From: Emydura subglobosa
Taxonomy: Eukaryota > Chordata > Testudines > Chelidae
DNA length: 64,000 nucleotides
Reading direction: 5' to 3'
Assembly (NCBI GenBank): GCA_007922225.1
Contig: ML679961.1
Location: 72,520,890 to 72,584,889, forward strand
A program made the translations under genes and the position numbers. Each line of letters opens with the position of its first letter. The first letter of the stretch is position 1. This document shows, in pieces, positions 45,110 to 55,509 of this stretch. Below the pieces are notes generated by a model that was not told the origin of the DNA, made no database searches, and saw only the letters and a program-made list of their open reading frames with translations.

Positions 45110-45205
45110 ATAGATTCCCAAGCCAGAAGGGACTATGACAATCATCTAGTCTGACCTCCTGTATAACACAAGTTATAGAACGTCTCCAAAATAATTCCTG
45201 TTTGA
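45110..45205 (-). mobile_element. CR1-type LINE 3' end fragment
   Basis: attcatagattcccaagccagaagggac, caatcatctagtctgacctcctgtataacac and tagaacgtctcc match the reverse complement of a CR1/L3 3' tail. No coding portion retained. Confidence 0.7.
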
Positions 45206-45249
45206 ACTACAGCATATATTAAAAAAAACAGAAAATAGTTGTGGATGCT

Positions 45250-45960
45250 TCAGGCCTTATATACACTAGAAATATGTTGACATAAGATGGGTCAACTTTC
45301 AGCCACCACTATAATTACAGCAGCGACTGATGTCCACACAGCTCTCCTTGGGTCAGGGGAGTGCAGTGGAGCACTTCCACCGACCTAAAGGGCAATGTGG
45401 GGAGATGAGAGACCCATCTCTCAACTCCCTGCCAGGATCCCATAGGCTCCCAGGTTGTCTGTGGTCTGCCCCTGCATTCCGCGGTCCCATCCTGGAGCCG
45501 GGCTGCAGCCACGTGCGGGACTTCTCCCCTCCCCATCCTGACTCGGAGCCGGGATCCAGGCTCCAGCCACCTGTGTCCCAGCTTGCAGCAGCCAGGGTCT
45601 CTTGGCCTGCTCTCAGCCAGGAGTGGGAACCAGAATAACAGCCCTTCCACCTCTGTAAGGGGATGCCGTGTCTCCATTGACACTGTGTTGCTGACAAAAG
45701 CCCTACACACCTCTCGTCGAGGTGGTTTTATTTTGTTAAAACAAAAGGGCAGTTTTGTCGGTGGGGGAGAAGGGGATTGCAGTGTGTACACCAGCATGGT
45801 TTTGTTGACAAAAGGGAGGGAGAAAAGGGTGCAGAGGAAGGAGCCATCCACAGCTGCAGCAACTGGAACCCCTACACTGCTCCCAGTCCTCCCATAACCT
45901 CTTTGGTGATTCTTAGGGGGCCCAGGACTGTGAGTCACTTTATTACCCCCTCTCCTCCAG
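45250..45960. repeat. DNA-transposon-like GC-rich repeat
   Basis: Starts ggccttatatacactagaaatatgttgacataag, similar to the Harbinger-type end at 63,404. Later it has gtctccattgacactgtgttgctgacaaaagccc, gtcgaggtggttttattttgtt and gtgtacaccagcatggttttgttgacaaaaggg, typical of reptile miniature DNA elements. Possibly two elements joined. Several ORFs up to 207 codons overlap in all frames and none carries a transposase motif. Confidence 0.4.
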
Positions 45961-46710
45961 TGAGAGAGATACTAGTTTGGGCTTAACTGAACGTCCTCTG
46001 ACACCTCCAATCTGTTAGCCACCTAAGCACTCTTCTCTGGGCTATGGCAACCTTTAATTTGCCTTGCACGTTAACAATAGGTGTACCCCAGTCCCTGAGC
46101 CCCTTTGAAGCATTCCCTTGTAGTGTCCAGCGCTTATCCACTGAGCACTCACCAGGTCTGCTGTCCCCAAGGGAACAGAGTACACATTGGTTTGCACTGT
46201 TTTCCCAAACCAGTTCTGTGTTACTTCCTTCCTTGTATTAAAAAGTTTACGTTCTACACTCAGACTGTGGTTGCAAGAGAGGAAGTATTGCCTTTTGGGG
46301 GCACCCAAGGGGTAGTGTGTGATTTCCCAGGTGACTGGATGGGGGCTTGAGCTGGTTTGGTGTTGTATCATTGACAGGAACCCCTGTCGATATAGATATA
46401 GATAGATATAGAACCTGGCCCTGCTGTGCTGACTCTGTCTGGCAGAAGGGTTACATATGTTTATTATCAAAGATAAAGATCTGAGAGATAGCAAGTAAGG
46501 ACGGTGGAAACAGAAGGGTTACATATAAAACAAAATCATATCTTGATTCCTAGAGACTAAACTTACCTTGGCAGGCTAACCTCCAGTCTCAATAAGTTTA
46601 TCTCCCCTCAACTGTCTTCTGTAGCATTTTCAACCAAGCCTGGTTGCAATAATCCTGTTTTTCTGGTCTAAACTCAATTGCTATTAGTGAACTCAACTGT
46701 GGAAGTGTCA
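45961..46710. other. No gene; short (GATATA)n
   Basis: cgatatagatatagatagatatag at about 46,388-46,411. An antisense ORF of 146 codons lacks motifs. Confidence 0.4.
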
Positions 46711-46714
46711 GAGA

Positions 46715-47420
46715 GAATTACATGAAGTGAGAGGCAAATTCAGACAGAAAGAGGAGATTCAGGAGAGAGAGGAAGTAAGGAGTTCCTTCTCTCTGGGAAG
46801 GGCCTAGTGAAGGTAAGTTGAAGAGGACCACAAGAATGGAGTTAGTCCCTGTGATGGTCCCTGGAAAGGGGGCAAGGCCCAGGGAGGCAGCCCACTGGGT
46901 TGGTGTTCCTGTGAGGAACAAGGAGCTGGGAAGACCTAGTCAGAAGCCTGAGAGATCTGGGAACCAGAGGAGAGTCTGTATTAGCCACAGGCTACTGGGA
47001 AAAAGAAGAAGGATCTTGGAGGTATGAAGTGGCCCAGGAAGACAGCAGCATGTCTAAAGGAGCAGATCCAGCTGCTTAATATAGGGTCCCTGGGTTGGAA
47101 CTCTGAGAAAAGAGTGGGTCTAAATTCCCCTCCCAGCTCCGCAGAATGGGCCGAAAAGACCCAGGACAAAGATTATTGAGCCGAGGGTTGGGCTGAGGAC
47201 TGATCCCAAGAAGATGCAATGAGGGATGAAAGGATGCCTTGCTGTGATGTTTGAACTTTTACCTGGATGACATCCTGGAATGGGTCTGGGCTGGACGCAA
47301 CTTAGCCAGAGGACTAAGATATGAACTGATACAGGCCGTTGCAGGACCAACGTGGTGGTCAACAGTTAGAGGCAAAGACCTTTGCAGTACCATGCTCTGA
47401 CAGCAAAGCATGCTCTATCA
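46715..47420. repeat. Purine-rich interspersed repeat, copy aligned with 48.8 kb
   Basis: Purine-rich segment whose text aligns with 48,815-49,460: tagtccctgtgatggtccctggaaaggggg here corresponds to aatccctggtgtgggccctggaaagaagac there, followed in both by a '…gttggtgtt/gttagtgtt-cc…' and 'agaagcctgag/gaagccagaggcctgag' stretch. Class not identified. ORFs here are repeat shadows. Confidence 0.55.
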
Positions 47421-47820
47421 GTGAGTGCAACTCCTTACGTGAAAACTTTTGAAAATGTAGGCCTTAACCTGTCCATTCAGCTAAAACTGAGTAATGCTTC
47501 CTGTTACCGAGGGATATGGCTATACAGTAATTTGAAAATATAAAAGGTTATATAAGAGGTAAGTTATTGGTTAATCTTAATGAGTTTATGATGGGCCATT
47601 TCCTTTTTATATGTCTAAAAATGAGGCAATGTGCTTATGGTTCTAAATTAGCCCCAGTACTTTAACCTATGTCTCAGGTGTGTCTTTTCTCCCACCCTGA
47701 GAAGAGCCATGGAATTAGACCATAAACTGTATTTTGAGAAGCATCTAGAATGTGGCAGTAGTTCAGTACTATCTAAAAGTAGAGGGTATTTTCATCATAA
47801 TATAAAAAATATTTCAGTAA
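47421..47820. other. No recognisable feature
   Basis: AT-rich spacer. Confidence 0.45.
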
Positions 47821-47824
47821 GGGA

Positions 47825-48035
47825 GCATTAGGAGGTGTCTATACTTGAAAGTTAATTTGGATTAAGGTGGGGTGTGAATTTAAAGCAGAAGACCTATTCC
47901 TGAATAATCCCACATGTGGATGCTCTTATTCTGGAATTAGAATGACTCATTCTGCTTTAGCTTAATCTATTTAGCTAAATTTGAATATCTATTCCTGAAT
48001 AACTCCATGTGCAAATAAGTCCTTAATGCATGGTT
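47825..48035. repeat. MITE-like repeat
   Basis: ggtgtctatacttgaaagttaatttgg, cctattcctgaataatcccacatgtgg, attctggaattagaatgac and ttcctgaataactccatgtgc. The ttcctgaata.tcc.catgtg word occurs twice, and the block has the look of a reptile miniature element starting gtgtctacact. Ends unresolved. Confidence 0.45.
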
Positions 48036-48665
48036 ATGGCTCTAATGCCTTGAGGCTCCATCTCTCTCCCTAGTCACTCTCAAAGCAATTAGGTTCTTCT
48101 AAAGTACTCTCACTGAGTTTCTCTAAACTTGAATATCAGGAGGCTGATGACAGAGCACTGTCAGTGGAAATTCCTCCCAGTAGATCCTGTGTGTCTTAAC
48201 CTCCATAGTGCTGTGCAAAGCCCATCTATCCTTTCAGGCTTTTGACTCACCCAGAGTAGCTGTGGTGGGATTTTTGTTCATAGTATTGATAAAGGTAGTG
48301 GGTTAGATTTTATCCTTGTGTCTATGTTGTTATAGCAGGGGTAGCTGTAAATTTAAGAACCATTCTTTTGCAGTCAGCTGTTAGCAGTGTGATATTAAAT
48401 GATATTTAGTGGTAATATAAATTCATCCAGAGCTTGAAGCAGTGGTGGGATGTGTTTATTTTTTGTCTGCAAAAAATGTGGGGTTTTTTTTAGCTTATAA
48501 TTTGATTTATGAAAAGAATAATCAGAACAGAGAAGCATTTCTTCCTGCAATGTTAACCTACACTGAAAAGGTTTTTTAACAAAAATCCTTTGAGATCTGT
48601 AATTGATCTATTTTTGGATGTACTTCTGCTATTGCCAGATATTTATTACATATATTTAGCTTCCT
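48036..48665. other. No recognisable feature
   Basis: AT-rich spacer. Confidence 0.45.
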
Positions 48666-48669
48666 TTAT

Positions 48670-48745
48670 AGGACCCAAATCCACACTCACACCAGTGTAA
48701 AACTAGTGGAACTCCATTGACTTCAATGGCCCTGTAAGGTGAACC
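48670..48745. repeat. Short palindromic repeat (CCATTGACTTCAATGG)
   Basis: acccaaatccacactcacaccagtgtaaaac is followed by the palindrome CCATTGACTTCAATGG (48,714-48,729). Same family as traces at 26,910, 57,293 and 61,620. Confidence 0.55.
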
Positions 48746-48814
48746 AGGCTAAGCCTTCCTTGTAACCAGACAGCTATCCCCCCATGCTGAATGTGATATG
48801 GAGACAATTATAAT

Positions 48815-49460
48815 GATGGAACACAGCTGTGGGGGATGGAATACAAGAGGGCTACATAAACAAAGTGCAGGAGGACCAAGGAGGAGGTAGCAAATTCTTT
48901 TTTCTGAGAAATGCCTGAGGAAGGCAGAAGGAAAAAGGTCACAGGGACAGAATTAATCCCTGGTGTGGGCCCTGGAAAGAAGACAAGGCACATAAAGACA
49001 GTCCTAAGAGGTTAGTGTTCCAACAGAGAAAGAAGGAGATGTGAGGGACCTAGGGAGAAGCCAGAGGCCTGAGGAGAGACTGTGTTAAACACAGCCTCCA
49101 GGAAGCAACATAAGGTGCTCAGTGGCAGGAACTGGGCCAAGGAAGCAGCTGAGTGTCTGAAGAATCAGCCCTAACTGCTCAATGCAGGTTCAATTTGCCG
49201 GAACCCAGAGCAGAGGGTTCCCCTACTATCCCTCAGAAAGAGGTATACAAGTTTGACTGATCCTAAAGGATGGTCTGGAGAATAGCCCAAGAGAGGACAG
49301 AATAATCTTTTGCATTGGCATGTTTTTGGTTGTACTTCTGTCATCTCAGAAGGGGACTAGGCTAGAAAGGATTTAGCCTGAGTGTTAAACAGAACAGAAT
49401 CAGGCCATCACAAGGCCAGAAAGTTGAGCAAGAGGGGGTGGTAGTGACAAAGATCTCTGT
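48815..49460. repeat. Purine-rich interspersed repeat, second aligned copy
   Basis: Aligns with 46,715-47,420 (see there) in the same orientation, about 2.1 kb downstream. It shares gggttcccctacta with the related repeat at 10,980-11,645. Contains no supported ORF. Confidence 0.55.
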
Positions 49461-50670
49461 AGCTCCCTGATCTAATACCAGGAGACATTGCAGCTTCTTA
49501 CACACAGGCACCCAGGATGATTGGTATTGCTATTGAACACATGTACTGAAGACAGTACCTTTACTGTGTATTTAGGATGCTGAAACGGTTCCCATTCAAA
49601 TCAATGCTTTTTACTATTGCCATTAACTTCAGTGAGAGTATGTCAGTCAGATCTCAGAGGGCAAGATGTGACAAGTAGTCAATTCTCTGGAAGAGCGAAG
49701 AAGTATGGCAGTGAGGTTTTGGGTTTTTTGTTTTGTTTTGTTTTTTTAATGCCAGAAGTCAGGTTTTTTGGTTAGTGGAGAATATCTGTTTCAGATAGCA
49801 CAAACAAGCAATATAATCATAGCAGGATTCCTGTCTGTTCAACACAAAGCTTTATTCTTCACTACCTGGCATCTTGTGTAGTCACTTACACCTGTGTAGA
49901 CTGAGAACAAAATGCTGACATCCTAATTTGGTAGCATTTTAAACCCATTGTGCACAGAAGTAAATGACTATAGAAAAGGGAAGGCAGCAGAGAGTCTGGC
50001 CAGGTTTTACCAGGTTCACTCTCCTTCTGAGAGAATGAGGGATGGTGGACGTTTTTTAAACAGCCAGACTACATTTGGGTTCTCCTAAACAAATTCCCCA
50101 GAATTGTAGGTAGGGTGTAGGGGATTCTAATGAGGTGCAGGGTGGTGGTTAGACTCCCACTTTGCTGACTATTAATTCTAATTATAGTTTGGTAGAGATG
50201 TTTCATCCTCTCCAAGCACAAAATGTCTCCAAGGTTCAGTCCAGAAACGGCTTAGAACTGCTTGGTGTCTCTACTCAGTATTAGATCTAGGTTATTTGGT
50301 TTGCTCTGTTATAAACTTGAATCTACCAGAAACAGGATAACTATTATGCTGGAATTCACTGCCTGTGACAATTACAGGAGCTCAGTCTGTCTCCGGTTAT
50401 GATTACAATAGTTCATAAGTAATTTTAAGGGCTGATCATTCAGCTATGGCTAATTATACCACATCCTGAGACACTTCATGAAGGATGTTTGGCACACAAA
50501 TACAAGCTGTTGCCAATGTCAGGCAACCACTCTAACATCTCCTGTAGATCCACTACTTCTGAGAGGCTAAAAAAATGACTAAATAAATGAATTTGAGATG
50601 TTAAAGGGAAGAAAATAACCTCAAACAAGCTACTACTTCTTCGTTGTCTATTGCATTCTGTCTTTACCAT
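49461..50670. other. No recognisable feature
   Basis: Includes a T-rich tract (gttttgggttttttgttttgttttg, 49,715-49,747). Nothing else. Confidence 0.45.
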
Positions 50671-50674
50671 CTGT

Positions 50675-50769
50675 CTTCTAGATTGTAAACTGACCGAGGC
50701 AGAGGTTGTCTTGGTATCCAGGTCCTGTACATCTACAAATCCATTATCACTTAATAAGCAAATAATAAT
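50675..50769 (-). repeat. Amniote SINE fragment
   Basis: tctagattgtaaactgaccgaggcagaggttgtcttgg, ggtcctgtacatctac and a closing aataataatag match the reverse orientation of the SINE at 7,525-7,665. Confidence 0.5.
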
Positions 50770-52650
50770 AGTCATAGAGTTTATAGCCGAAAGGACCCAT
50801 TAGAGCATATAGTCTGACTTAAGGTATATTACAGGCAATTCAATTTCACCCAGCTACCCCTGTATTGAAGTTAATAACTTGTGTTTGGCTAAAGCGTATC
50901 TTTCAGAAAGGCATCCAATCTTGATCTGAAGATGTAAAGAGATGGAGAATCCATCATTTCCTTTGATAATTTAGTTCCATGGTTAATTACCACTGTTAGA
51001 TACAATTTTTTTTAACCTCTGTTTTGAGTTTGTCCGGCTTCAGCGTCCAACCATTGGTTTTTGACTAAAGAACTCTTTAGTACCTGGTATTTTCCCCCAG
51101 GATGATACTTGTAAACTGTAATCAAGTCACTTCTCAATAGTCTTTCTTTGATAAATTAAATCGATTGAGCTCCAAGTCACTCACTGGAAGGAATTTTCTC
51201 TAGTCCTTGAAATCACTTTTGTGGGTCTTTTCTGCAGCCTCTTCAATTTTTCAACATCCTTTTTAAAACATGAACACCGGAACTGATTCAGGATTTTAGT
51301 AATGGTCTTTTCAATGTCACACACAGAGGTAAAATCACCTACCTAGTCCTACTCACTACTCCCCAGTTTATGCATCCAATTATCAAACTAGCCTTTTTGC
51401 CACAGCCTTGCACTGGGAGCTCATGTTGAACTGCTTGTCCTTGGTGATGCCTAAATCCTTTTCAGAGTCACTGCTGTCCTGGACACCAACCCCCATTCTG
51501 TAGGTATTACCTACTTTCCTTGTTCCTAGATGTATAACTTTGCATTTGACTGCATTCAAATGCATTTGGTTTGAATGGGTACAGCTTAGCAAATGATCCA
51601 GATAGCTCTGTGTGGTTTGGGTTGTCCTGTTCATCGTTATTTACCATGCCACCGATTTTTGTCATCTGCAAATTTCAGGAGCAGTGAGTTTATATTTACC
51701 TCCAGAACCTTTGATGAAAATGTTGAATAGCTTTGCATTTAGTATCAGTGCTCTAGAGGCACCCGCATTTGATGATGATTCCTCCATCGGGCCAATTCTT
51801 AATCCATTTGACTAAGTGGTTCCCAACCTCTTTGGCATGAGGGCCACAAATATCATTTTTTACAATCCTGAAGGACCACCAGTCTATCATCTCATAAAAA
51901 ATGGATTGATGTATACACTATTAAGGACTACACATCACTAAATATTTAAAATAAACATTTTGATGCTACTGTGCTCATTTTTACATTCACTATTTTACAC
52001 CGGAAGGCACTGACTTTTAGAGTCCTGCTCCTCTCCTCAAGCATGGTAGGTCCTGGCTGCTCTGCCAGCAGCATGCCTCCCCCATCCACCTGCAGCCAGA
52101 TGGAAGGAGTTCAGCGAGGAGGCTGCCTCCTTGCTGATCTCCCGTCCGCCTGGCTGCAGCAGGGAAACCGCACACATCCTGTAGCCTCCTGTACGCCACC
52201 AGGGTACCTAGGCAGTGGCTCCCTTCTGCAGCCAAGGAAACAGGAGATCAGTGTTTCCCTCCCTGTGGCTCCAGCAGGGACCCCAGTGCCTAGGGACCCA
52301 GGCCGAGTGCTTTGCCATGCTCACTGCTGGAGCCAGGGGAGGGGAGTGCTGATCTCCTGTCCTCTTGGGTGCAGCAAGGAGCTTTCACTGGTCTAGTGCC
52401 TGCAGCAACACACTCTGCTTGGGTCTTAGGCAGCAGCTCCCTTCTGCAGCCAGCAGGAGGAGAGTGGCGTGCCGCTTTGAAAGACCGTGAAGGTCACTTT
52501 TGGCCCCTGGGCCACAGGTTGGGAACCTCTGATTTAACTTATACTTTATTAATGTTGCATAGTGCTAACTTTTTAATCGGGAAGTTGTGTGGTACTAAGT
52601 CAAAAGCCTTACAAAAGTCTATTTATTACATTATCAGGGATCTTATGTGG
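50770..52650 (-). mobile_element. CR1/L3-type LINE split by a hAT insertion
   Basis: The 3' end is at 50,770 (gtcatagagtttatagccgaaaggaccc…tagtctgac). On the minus strand the RT frame continues in pieces through KFQGLEK, SSQCKAVAKRLV and SYLDHLLSCTH (51,383-51,634, 83 codons). Beyond the 718-bp hAT element it continues into FCKAFDLVPHN (about 52,590-52,622). Removing 51,814-52,539 would rejoin the two halves, and the text on both sides is consistent with one element. Many stops and shifts; long dead. Confidence 0.75.
51814..52531. mobile_element. Non-autonomous hAT element nested in a LINE
   Basis: 718 bp. Left end aagtggttcccaacctctttggc; right end, on the other strand, CAGAGGTTCCCAACCTGTGGCC. 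Flanks ATTTGACT (51,806-51,813) and ATTTAACT (52,532-52,539) agree in 7 of 8 bases, the hAT-size duplication. The interior is GC-rich (ctgcag-rich, 52,040-52,480) and contains 141- and 138-codon frames with no hAT transposase or BED zinc-finger motif, so I do not call them genes. Confidence 0.85.
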
Positions 52651-54290
52651 CATACTCATTGGCCTCTCTGTCCGATAACATTGTTTCCTCATAATGTGGC
52701 AGAACATCCTCCCCACTCAACTCTGTGAAGCACAATCCATCCCACACAAGTCATGTATTCTTGTAATGTTATTGCTATAAGGCAGATGGTGGAGATGTCA
52801 AAGGCAGTCCTGGGATTCCTTGACAGGACAACATATTTCTCTTCACCTCTGCTAGCTGTGAGTTCTTCCTTTCCAGCGCTGCTGTTGTACACTCTCCTCT
52901 TTAACAACAGCCTAGCTACGAGAAATGGGGAACGTTGTTCAGTATTTAGAGATGTATTATAGAATAATACTATGTGACTTAAGTGACCAATTACATGGCT
53001 CAAATTGCAAATACTCACAACTCACAATGAACTGCTTGTGGCCAATCTAGAGAACAGGAGTTATTTGCAGAAATTCTGCCTAATAATTTTGAGCAATAAT
53101 AATACACAATCTTCTGCTTGAGGGCAATTTGCAAAGAGGAAAAAACATGAAACTTGTCAAATTATCCATTTGCTCAGATCAACATATTGTCTTGGGAGAC
53201 AAGCTGGTGATGTTCAATAGGTCATAATTAATCTTGCAGCTGAACTGTATAAAAGCCACTTGCAACTTTCCACCAAATAACCTCTTTGGCACAGAGTATA
53301 TTATTCAGTTTCAGTGAATAAGAGAAAAAAAGGGGAATTCAAGAACATGAAATTGGTGTTTCATAAGATGTTTTCCCCCATCTATTAAAATTGAAACCAA
53401 GTTTGAACAAATCCCGCTTTGTCAAGGAACAAAGCCTTTAAAACTTATTGTCTACAGTGTACAATTGCATTTCTAAATAAGTTACAATGTTTGTGTGTAC
53501 TATAACCAAAAAATCTGACCACCTCTCAGTAAGGGGAAGCAAAGACAAGAGAATAGAAAAGGGGCTGATTCACAGTTCCTGAGTATCCCTATGTAAACAC
53601 TGGATGGAAAGAAGAAAAAAAATACAAAAATATTTGTTCACTTATGCATTGTGGGCCAAAGTCCCCACCTCTGATTTGCTTTCTGAGAGGCTGGAATCTG
53701 GGTGCAGCTGTCAAGCTGAGAATTCTCTTAGCAGACATGAATTTTAAGCTGCCATAAAGTTGATGGAGCTGGATCCTGCACCAGCTGCCACCCATTCTCT
53801 CTGGGGTAAGGGGCATGCTGGGAATGAAGTCGGCAGTACAAGGAGAGGCAGGGAGAATATGGGGGAGAAATTTCAGTCTCTCAGGAACCGTAACTAACGG
53901 TTCTAAGTCAAAACTGCCCCTAGATTGTTGTACCTCATGCAAGGGCTGGGGAAATTCAAGAGTAAAAGATCCATAACCAGTTCGCTCTCTCTTTCTCTTT
54001 CCTTTGTTTAATTTACATATGTAAGGCCTACCCACACACAAATGGTGAAAAATGAACAGGCAAAGCAAATAGCTTGCTAGCAATCCAAAGGCAGGAAAGG
54101 TTGCATAAAGATTGCATATAATTACAAATGGGAGGTGGAAGGGAATTAAACATCCAGGCACATTGATCAATAACTTGCAAACACAAAAAAAGGACAAAAT
54201 TCACTGGATAAATTTGCAATGAATTCTTCAGCTCTTTCGAATCCAGAGTCCAGTTGCAGATTTTGCTGGTGAAATGCAAGTTGCACTCTT
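52651..54290. other. No recognisable feature
   Basis: A 202-codon minus-strand ORF (53,589-54,197) is the longest in the stretch. It has no domain, and its composition is that of AT-rich chance translation. Confidence 0.4.
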
Positions 54291-54294
54291 TTGA

Positions 54295-54360
54295 GGATAA
54301 CTGACTTGCCACAGGTTATTTAGTGAGTCAGTGGCAGAGCCAGGAATAGAATGAATGAAA
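54295..54360 (+). repeat. MIR-like SINE fragment
   Basis: ataactgacttgccacaggttatttagtgagtcagtggcagagccaggaatagaa is the right-centre of a MIR-like SINE, cut short where the CpG-rich patch begins. Confidence 0.6.
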
Positions 54361-54377
54361 GAATACTGTCAGGGATA

Positions 54378-54650
54378 TCGACATCAATTTCACCGGCGGG
54401 CCACATTTCAATTTCCCGCCAGCGAAATTCTCGCCGTGTGCCACCCACCGCCGAGAAATCTCTCGAAGAACGGGATTTCGGTGGCAGAGCGTGGTGCCTT
54501 CCTTTCCGCCGCAGCAAAGCACGTATCCTTCCATTTCGGCGGCAGCTTGCTTTCTCTTCCCATCTGCCGAAAAATTTCGTGCGCCCGCCGTCTTTCGGCG
54601 GCAGCACCACCGGACCAAGATTTGCGGGACAGATGTAAAAGGTTATACTC
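54378..54650. repeat. CpG-rich patch with repeated ttcggcggcagc
   Basis: An abrupt GC/CpG-rich island in AT-rich flanks. tttcggtggcag (54,475-54,486), tttcggcggcag (54,534-54,545) and tttcggcggcag (54,592-54,603) recur. Complementary words ccgccgagaaatc, tgccgaaaaattt and ccgccagcgaaattc run the other way, so the patch can fold on itself. Five overlapping ORFs (83-142 codons) in several frames are shadows of the stop-poor composition. Probably a dispersed repeat, not a promoter CpG island, since the words repeat and no gene starts here. Confidence 0.5.
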
Positions 54651-55465
54651 CCCAGCATTACAGTGTGCCCCGTGGGCACGCCTATGCTTCTTGCATACCT
54701 GCCAAAGAAACATTTTTATGTTGTCAGAAATATGTTTTATAACCCTGAGCTTCTTTCTCACTGGAATCTGTCCTAGTATTTAAACAGAGGATTCTGGACT
54801 TCTCTCTTCTAATATCAGCTTTGCCACTTATGTACATATCCATGGTCAAGTCACTTAAATGCTCTTTTACATATTTTACATCATTAGCATCTCATGAGAA
54901 GTTGGAAACTATATAAGATAGTGAGGGAAGGAAATGGTATAACATAGTTGGCAATGAGCAGTATATGGTAACTTGGATTAGAAAAGGAAATAGTGTTTCA
55001 TTTCAGTCTCAAGTATCTGAATTTTAAATGAGAAATCTTCCCATTCTTTTTTCTCACTCATGCTTCACTTCATAAACTATAGCTTTTAAAGGCACATTTG
55101 AGGTATACGATTGTGATCTTCTGTAACAACATCTTGTAAAGTGTTAGAATTAACTGCATTCTGCTGGATGAAGTAGTATTTATCAGATTGTAATAGTGTC
55201 ACCTTCTCCTGTCTCCTAAAAGCCCTCCTACTAGAGACAGCTAATGGGATGTTTCTTTAGGTCTAGTGGGAGCGACCTTTGTGTGGGAAGTTATTATCTG
55301 AGTCCTATACCTGCTGTGTATAGGATTGCTAAAAAACATTGTGACTGGTTATATTTGGAGCATGAATTTGAGCCACTGTTCCTCCTTTTTGCAGGATATG
55401 TGAACTGACCTGACATTCTTTAACAGAATGTTTTGTTGTCTTCACTTTCATTAAGACTACAAGTT
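54651..55465. other. No gene; SINE fragment
   Basis: 54,790-54,870 (ggattctggacttc, atcagctttgccacttatg, ggtcaagtcacttaaatgc) is a MIR-like fragment in reverse. The rest is unassigned. Confidence 0.45.
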
Positions 55466-55471
55466 CATGCC

Positions 55472-55509
55472 CACTCTCTCTCTCTCTCTTCCCCCCTCTC
55501 TCTCTCTCT
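55472..55509. repeat. (CT)n microsatellite
   Basis: ctctctctctctctctt ccccc tctctctctctct, imperfect dinucleotide tract. Confidence 0.9.

Noticed and set aside
45315..45938. 207-codon minus-strand ORF and companions
   Set aside because: Lies in a GC-rich DNA-transposon-like repeat; several frames are open simultaneously and no transposase motif is present.
53589..54197. 202-codon minus-strand ORF
   Set aside because: No motif, no repeat coding signature, no partner exon; composition fits chance translation of AT-rich DNA.
54320..54783. Cluster of ORFs in the CpG-rich patch, possible CpG-island promoter
   Set aside because: Words are internally repeated and self-complementary, and no exon or start follows; repeat is the better explanation.
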